Assembly (NCBI RefSeq): GCF_004522105.1 | Contig: NZ_SPUJ01000002.1 | Location: 62,001 to 126,000 of the forward strand | DNA length: 64,000 nucleotides | Direction: 5' to 3' | DNA from: Nocardioides sp. 1609 | Lineage (GTDB): Bacteria; Actinomycetota; Actinomycetes; Propionibacteriales; Nocardioidaceae | Notes under the pieces: model-generated | What the model saw: only the letters and a program-made list of their open reading frames with translations | The model's database searches: none | What the model was told of the DNA's origin: nothing | Position numbers and translations under genes: made by a program | Shown here: positions 59,435-64,000 of the stretch, piece by piece | Layout: each line of letters opens with the position of its first letter | Position numbering within the stretch: the stretch's first letter is position 1

Positions 59435-60286
59435 GTGACCGTCCGCCCGACCTTCCTGCTCGGCCTCGGCGCGATGAAGGCGGGCACCACCTGGCTGCAC
59501 GACCAGCTCGCCGCCTCCGACCAGGTCGTGACGGGCTACCGCAAGGAGCTCCACGTCCTCGACGTGGTCGACCTGCCCTCCGAGTCCTGGATGCGCGCCC
59601 GGATCGCCCAACGTGCCCAGCGCGCCGGTCGGTCCCTCGGCGAGAGCGGCCGGGCGGACGCGGCGGCGCTGCACCAGGCGGCGATGGTGGCCGACGTGTC
59701 GCTGTACCCGGGCTACTTCGCCGGCCTGCTCGCCGGCGGGGCCGCGCTCACCCTCGACATCACCCCGTCCTACGCCCTGCTCGACCGCACGCGCCTGGCC
59801 TGGGTGCGCTCGTCGTTCGCCGAGCTCGGCGTGCGGGCCGTGGCGGCCTTCCTCATGCGGGACCCGGTCGAGCGCATCTGGTCCCACGTGCGGATGGTGC
59901 AGGGCCGGGCGCCCGAGAAGTACCCGCTCTCCAGCGAGGCGCACCTCCTCGAGCTGTTCGACCACCCGACCTACGAGGGCCGCACCCGCTACGAGAACAC
60001 GCTCGCCGAGCTGAGCGCCGCCTTCCCCGGCACCGAGCGGCACGTCGGCTTCTACGAGTCGTTGTTCACCGACCGGTCGGTGGCATCGATCAGCGCCCTC
60101 TGCGGCATCGAGGCGACCCCGGGGGCCTTCGACGTCCGGGCCAACGTCTCCCCCCGGTCCGGCGTGCTGTCGGAGAGCACGGTGCGGCGGGTCGCGCGGC
60201 ACTACTCCGCGACGTACGACGCCGTCGCGCGAGCATGCCCCGAGGTCGACCTGCTCGACCTGTGGCCGAGCACCCGCCTGCTCTGA
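59435..60286 (+). CDS. Sulfotransferase domain protein
   Basis: 283 residues from GTG 59435. The PAPS 5'-phosphosulfate loop is [20 protein letters not shown] and the 3'-phosphate element is [33 protein letters not shown] and [15 protein letters not shown] complete the heparan-sulfate/NodH-like fold. It is a second sulfotransferase distinct from that at 47446, and lies between folE and ftsH, where mycobacteria have none. Acceptor unknown. Confidence 0.87.
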   Translation: MTVRPTFLLGLGAMKAGTTWLHDQLAASDQVVTGYRKELHVLDVVDLPSESWMRARIAQRAQRAGRSLGESGRADAAALHQAAMVADVSLYPGYFAGLLAGGAALTLDITPSYALLDRTRLAWVRSSFAELGVRAVAAFLMRDPVERIWSHVRMVQGRAPEKYPLSSEAHLLELFDHPTYEGRTRYENTLAELSAAFPGTERHVGFYESLFTDRSVASISALCGIEATPGAFDVRANVSPRSGVLSESTVRRVARHYSATYDAVARACPEVDLLDLWPSTRLL

Positions 60287-60307
60287 GGTGCGGCGGCGCC
60301 CCGAGCG

Positions 60308-62383
60308 TCAGCCGACGCCGTTGCTCCCGGGGAGCGGCGGCGTGGGGGGCTCGCCGCCACCGAGGGAGGGGTCGTGGACGTCGCCGCCGGGTCCGGGCGG
60401 CGTGACGACCACGCCGCTCTCCGGCTGCTTGGCGAGCAGTCCGTTGGCGGCGACCCGGTCGCGGATCGCCTGCGGGATCTCCACGGGCGGCAGCGCGGAC
60501 GGGTTGCGCGTCGGGGAGCCGGTCCAGGCCGGGCGCTCGGGACGGCGTCGCAGCGCGGTGAAGATCTCCGCGACCTGCGCCTTGTCGAGGGTCTCCTTGT
60601 CGAGCAGCGCGAGCACCAGCGCGTCGAGGACGTCGCGGTTCTCCTCGAGCGCGTCGAAGGCCTCCTGGTGGGCGGTCGTCAGCAGCTTGGTGACCTCGTC
60701 GTCGACGATCGCGGCGACGTCCTCGCTGTAGTCGCGGGAGTGGCCGAGGTCGCGGCCCAGGAACGGCTGGCTGTTGTCGCTGCCCAGCTTGATCGCGCCG
60801 AGCCGCTCGGTCATGCCGTACTGGGTGACCATCGCGCGGGCCAGGCTGGTGGCCTTCTCGATGTCGTTGCCGGCGCCGGTGGTCGGGTCGTGGAAGATCA
60901 TCTCCTCCGCCGCCCGCCCGCCGAGCATGTAGGCGAGCTTGTCGAGCAGCTCGGAGCGGGTCTGGGAGTACTTGTCCTCGTCGGGCAGCACCATCGTGTA
61001 GCCGAGGGCGCGCCCGCGCGGCAGGATCGTGATCTTGTGCACCGGGTCGGTGCCGGGCATCGCCGCGGCGACGAGGGCGTGTCCGCCCTCGTGGTAGGCC
61101 GTGACGAGCTTCTCCTTCTCGCTCATCAGCCGGGTGCGACGCTGCGGGCCGGCGATGACGCGGTCGATCGCCTCGTCGAGCGCGGCGGCGTCGATCATCT
61201 TGGCCGAGTTGCGGGCGGTCAGCAGCGCGGCCTCGTTGAGCACGTTGGCGAGGTCGGCGCCGCTGAAGCCGGGCGTGCGGCGCGCGACGTTCTGCAGGTC
61301 GATGTCGGGCGCGAGCGGCTTGCCGCGGGAGTGGACCTGGAGGATCTTGGTGCGGCCGGCGAGGTCGGGGGCGTCGACCTGGATCTGCCGGTCGAAGCGG
61401 CCCGGGCGCAGCAGCGCCGGGTCGAGGACGTCGGGGCGGTTGGTGGCCGCGATCAGGATGACGCCGCCGCGGACGTCGAAGCCGTCCATCTCGACGAGGA
61501 GCTGGTTGAGGGTCTGCTCGCGCTCGTCGTGGCCGCCGCCCATGCCGGTGCCGCGGTGCCGGCCGACGGCGTCGATCTCGTCGATGAAGACGATCGCCGG
61601 GGCGTTCTCCTTCGCCTGCTCGAACAGGTCACGGACCCGGCTCGCGCCGACACCCACGAACATCTCGACGAAGTCGGAGCCCGAGATCGAGTAGAACGGG
61701 ACGCCGGCCTCGCCGGCGACGGCGCGGGCCAGCAGCGTCTTGCCCGTGCCGGGCTGGCCGTAGAGCAGGACGCCCTTGGGGATCTTGGCGCCGACCGCCT
61801 GGAACTTGGCCGGCTCCTGGAGGAACTCCTTGATCTCGCCGAGCTCCTCGATCGCCTCGTCGCAGCCCGCGACGTCGGCGAAGGTCGTCTTCGGCATGTC
61901 CTTGGAGATGAGCTTGGCCTTGGACTTGCCGAACTGCATGACGCCGCGGCCGCCGCCGCCCTGCACGCTGTTCATCAGCCACAGGAACAAGATGATGATC
62001 AGGACGAACGGGATCAGCGTGGCGAAGATGCTGGTGAGCAGGCTGGGCTGCGGGTTCTCCGAGGAGGACTTCTCCAGCTTGCCGCCGGCGCTCTCGAGCT
62101 TGGAGTCGGCGAGCGCGATGATGCCCTGCTGCTGGCCGAGCACGTAGTAGGACTCGACCTTGGCGCCGGAGTCGCGCACGCCGCTCTGCAGGGTGGCCTG
62201 GATCTTCTGCTCGCCGTCGATGAAGGAGATCTCCTTCACCTCGTCGTCGGCGAGGTACTTCTGCATCTGGGACGTCGGGACCTCGTCGTACCCGCCCCCG
62301 GGCGCCAGGAACTGCAGGGCGAGGATGACGCCGAGGACGGCGACCGCGATCCAGACCCACGGGCCCTTGAAAATCCGCTTCAC
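60308..62383 (-). CDS. ftsH: ATP-dependent zinc metalloprotease FtsH
   Basis: 691 residues from GTG 62383 ([19 protein letters not shown]), with AAAGAG upstream. TM1 about 8-26; an extracytoplasmic domain; TM2 about 113-132 ([19 protein letters not shown]). AAA module: [17 protein letters not shown]alker [15 protein letters not shown]alker [24 protein letters not shown]. Protease zinc motif HEGGH in [15 protein letters not shown] with a third Asp in [12 protein letters not shown]. The C-terminal 60 residues are Pro/Gly-rich. The gene precedes the fol genes as in mycobacteria. Confidence 0.98.
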   Translation of the reverse strand: MKRIFKGPWVWIAVAVLGVILALQFLAPGGGYDEVPTSQMQKYLADDEVKEISFIDGEQKIQATLQSGVRDSGAKVESYYVLGQQQGIIALADSKLESAGGKLEKSSSENPQPSLLTSIFATLIPFVLIIILFLWLMNSVQGGGGRGVMQFGKSKAKLISKDMPKTTFADVAGCDEAIEELGEIKEFLQEPAKFQAVGAKIPKGVLLYGQPGTGKTLLARAVAGEAGVPFYSISGSDFVEMFVGVGASRVRDLFEQAKENAPAIVFIDEIDAVGRHRGTGMGGGHDEREQTLNQLLVEMDGFDVRGGVILIAATNRPDVLDPALLRPGRFDRQIQVDAPDLAGRTKILQVHSRGKPLAPDIDLQNVARRTPGFSGADLANVLNEAALLTARNSAKMIDAAALDEAIDRVIAGPQRRTRLMSEKEKLVTAYHEGGHALVAAAMPGTDPVHKITILPRGRALGYTMVLPDEDKYSQTRSELLDKLAYMLGGRAAEEMIFHDPTTGAGNDIEKATSLARAMVTQYGMTERLGAIKLGSDNSQPFLGRDLGHSRDYSEDVAAIVDDEVTKLLTTAHQEAFDALEENRDVLDALVLALLDKETLDKAQVAEIFTALRRRPERPAWTGSPTRNPSALPPVEIPQAIRDRVAANGLLAKQPESGVVVTPPGPGGDVHDPSLGGGEPPTPPLPGSNGVG

Positions 62384-62496
62384 GACAACTCTTTCGCAGC
62401 TAGCACGCCGAACACACGATCGAACGCCTCGACGGTACAGGGGCCGCCGAGTCGAGTTCATCCTCTCAGGTGCCTGGTCGCCACCCGAGCCAGAGG

Positions 62497-62530
62497 GTGC
62501 GTGGCGTGCGTGGCGTGCGTGGCGTGCGGG
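62497..62530. repeat. 9-bp tandem repeat GTGCGTGGC, about 3.7 copies
   Basis: Units at 62497, 62506 and 62515, then a partial copy. It abuts the hpt stop at 62531 in the 147-bp ftsH-hpt gap. It is a simple slippage-prone sequence and no gene is visible there. Confidence 0.85.
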
Positions 62531-63082
62531 TCAGGAGTAGACGTGCGGCGCCAGCGTGCCGATGTCGCGCAGGTTGCGGTAGCGCTCCTTGTAGTCGAGC
62601 CCGTAGCCGACGACGAACTCGTTGGGGATGTCCCAGCCGACGTACTTGACGTCGACGGGCATCTGGAGGGCCTCGGGCTTGCGCAGCAGCGTGCAGATCT
62701 CGACGCTCGCCGGGTTGCGCGAGGTGAGGTTGGAGGTCAGCCAGCTCAGCGTCAGGCCGGTGTCGATGATCTCGTCGACGATGACGACGTGGCGACCGGA
62801 GATGTCGGTGTCGAGGTCCTTGAGGATCCGGACGACGCCGCTGGACTTGGTGCCCGACCCGTAGGACGACACCGCCATCCAGTCCATCTCGACGTGGCGG
62901 GTGAAGGCGCGCGCCATGTCGGCCATCACCATCACCGCACCGCGGAGGATGCCGACGATGAGGAGCTCCTCGCCCTCGTAGTCGCGCTCGATGGCCGCGG
63001 CCAGCTCGCCCACCTTCTCGTGGATCTCGGCCTCGGTGAAGAGGACGTTGACGAGTTCGTCGTCGACGTGGGCTGCGTCCAT
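62531..63082 (-). CDS. hpt: Hypoxanthine phosphoribosyltransferase
   Basis: 183 residues. The PRPP-binding signature is VVIVDEIIDTGLTLSWLTSN, with LLIVGILRGAVMVMADMAR, and GYGLDYKERYRNLRDIGTL at the C-terminus. It salvages hypoxanthine (and guanine). It lies between tilS and ftsH as in most actinobacteria and Firmicutes. TAGGGT 6 nt before ATG 63082 indicates its own leaderless transcript. Confidence 0.97.
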   Translation of the reverse strand: MDAAHVDDELVNVLFTEAEIHEKVGELAAAIERDYEGEELLIVGILRGAVMVMADMARAFTRHVEMDWMAVSSYGSGTKSSGVVRILKDLDTDISGRHVVIVDEIIDTGLTLSWLTSNLTSRNPASVEICTLLRKPEALQMPVDVKYVGWDIPNEFVVGYGLDYKERYRNLRDIGTLAPHVYS

Positions 63083-63088
63083 GCTCCG

Positions 63089-63094
63089 ACCCTA
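63089..63094 (-). promoter_or_regulatory. -10 hexamer TAGGGT, leaderless hpt start
   Basis: Six nt separate the hexamer from ATG 63082. Confidence 0.55.
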
Positions 63095-63099
63095 GGGGG

Positions 63100-64000
63100 T
63101 CAGGTGGGCCGGAAGCCGAGGTGGGTGCGGTCGCGGAACGCGGTGACGTGCCCCGGCAGCTGGACCTGCCCGCGGACGTCGCCGGCGACGAGCGCGAGCA
63201 GCGCGGTGACGTGCACGTGGAACAGCTCGGACGCCGGGCTGCCGGCCGCGAGCGCGGCCAGCCGGACCACGCGGGAGCGGATCGCGGCGGGCTGCTCGGC
63301 GAGGGTCGACACGTCGAGGCCGTCGTCGACCCGGGCCTCGAGGAACGCGAGGTCGGCGAGGTCGTCGAGCGCCTCCATGTCGGGCCGCAGCTGCTCCGCG
63401 GTGCGGGCGAGCGTCTCGGCGACGCCGGGACCGAGCTCGCGCTCCAGCAGCGGCAGCACCGTGTGCCGCACCCGGGCCCGGGTGAAGCGGGGGTCGAGGT
63501 TGTGCGGGTCACGCCAGAACTCGATGTCCTCGGCGGCACAGGCCCGCTCGGTCTGGGCGCGGGTGACACCGAGCAGCGGGCGCCGGAAGATGTCGAAGGC
63601 CGCGCGCATGCCGGCCATCGAGCGTCCGCCGCTGCCGCGGGCGAGCCCGAGCAGCACGGTCTCGGCCTGGTCGTCCAGGGTGTGGCCGAGCAGCACGGTG
63701 CGGCTGCCGACCCGCTCCGCGACCTGCTCGAGGACGGCGTAGCGCGCCTCGCGCGCGGCCGCCTCGACGCCGCGGCCGGCCCCCTCGACCCGCACGCGGG
63801 CGCTGAGCGTCTCGTCGGCGCCGAGCGCGGCCATCTGGGCGACCACCCGGTCGGTGTGGTCGGCGGAGCCGTCCTGGAGCCCGTGGTCGACGACGGCGCC
63901 GACCACGCGCCGTCCGAGCCGGGGGCACTCGAAGACGGCCGCGGCGAGCAGGGCGAGGCTGTCGGCGCCGCCGGAGCAGGCGACCACGACGACGTCGCCG
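63100..64000 (-). CDS. tilS: tRNA(Ile)-lysidine synthase, 5' end outside window
   Basis: Runs off the right edge; about 300 residues are visible. The PP-loop is VVVACSGGADSLALLAAAVF (SGGxDS). LLGHTLDDQAETVLLGLARG and FWRDPHNLDPRFTRARVRHT are typical TilS motifs. It converts cytidine 34 of tRNA-Ile2 to lysidine. The visible C-terminus matches the shorter actinobacterial form. Confidence 0.94.
   Translation of the reverse strand, partial: GDVVVVACSGGADSLALLAAAVFECPRLGRRVVGAVVDHGLQDGSADHTDRVVAQMAALGADETLSARVRVEGAGRGVEAAAREARYAVLEQVAERVGSRTVLLGHTLDDQAETVLLGLARGSGGRSMAGMRAAFDIFRRPLLGVTRAQTERACAAEDIEFWRDPHNLDPRFTRARVRHTVLPLLERELGPGVAETLARTAEQLRPDMEALDDLADLAFLEARVDDGLDVSTLAEQPAAIRSRVVRLAALAAGSPASELFHVHVTALLALVAGDVRGQVQLPGHVTAFRDRTHLGFRPT

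Noticed and set aside
60374..63742. 1122-codon open frame on the plus strand over ftsH, hpt and tilS
   Set aside because: Same kind of shadow; all three minus-strand genes have diagnostic motifs.

Overview
The window is about 72-75% G+C by eye. Its genes are tightly packed, wobble positions are almost all G or C, and there is an Lsr2 homologue, a ribosomal protein bS22 homologue and a BldN-type sigma factor. This points to an actinobacterium, and the gene content fits Nocardioidaceae (Nocardioides or a relative). That placement is inference. I saw no rRNA, tRNA, CRISPR array, transposase or integrase.

Layout. Positions 1-6.1 kb match the neighbourhood known in mycobacteria as Rv0500A-Rv0505c: HAD phosphatase, then a BldN-like ECF sigma factor and a DUF5667 membrane protein, then on the minus strand HTH protein, bS22, an SDR protein and an acyltransferase. 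Positions 6.2-17.9 kb hold accessory and metabolic genes: AcuC deacetylase, a membrane mannosyltransferase, a DUF885 protein, a tryptophan attenuator followed by a trpS gene broken by an in-frame amber codon, a TetR-controlled DCC-protein operon, a haloalkane dehalogenase, and proC next to proline dehydrogenase. Positions 18-26.9 kb hold an MMPL exporter, a two-component system, two tandemly duplicated secreted ASH-domain proteins, and a TetR-controlled ABC-2 exporter. Positions 26.9-33 kb hold a sugar isomerase-like protein and Ppx (again syntenic with Rv0498/Rv0496), small unknown genes, a VOC protein, a methyltransferase and a LacI regulator.

From 33 kb to the right edge the order follows the mycobacterial Rv3585-Rv3625c block: radA, disA, mutY, clpC, lsr2, coaX, panC, DUF2520, folK-folB-folP-folE, ftsH, hpt, tilS. 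The differences are inserted genes. nadB-nadC sits between panC and coaX. A sulfotransferase plus two glycosyltransferases and an OpuC-type osmolyte ABC transporter sit between DUF2520 and the folate genes. A third glycosyltransferase and a second sulfotransferase flank folE.

How the genes work together. nadBC, panC and coaX serve NAD and CoA synthesis. folEPBK makes the pterin branch of folate. radA, disA and mutY serve DNA repair and c-di-AMP signalling. clpC and ftsH are AAA+ proteases. Many genes have a TANNNT -10 hexamer 6-8 nt before the start codon, so leaderless transcription appears widespread and was used here to choose several starts.

The most notable items are the trp leader-peptide attenuator in front of an amber-interrupted trpS, the tandem duplication that carries both junction scars, the BldN-like sigma factor with an N-terminal extension, and several perfect palindromes that look like TetR/LacI operators.
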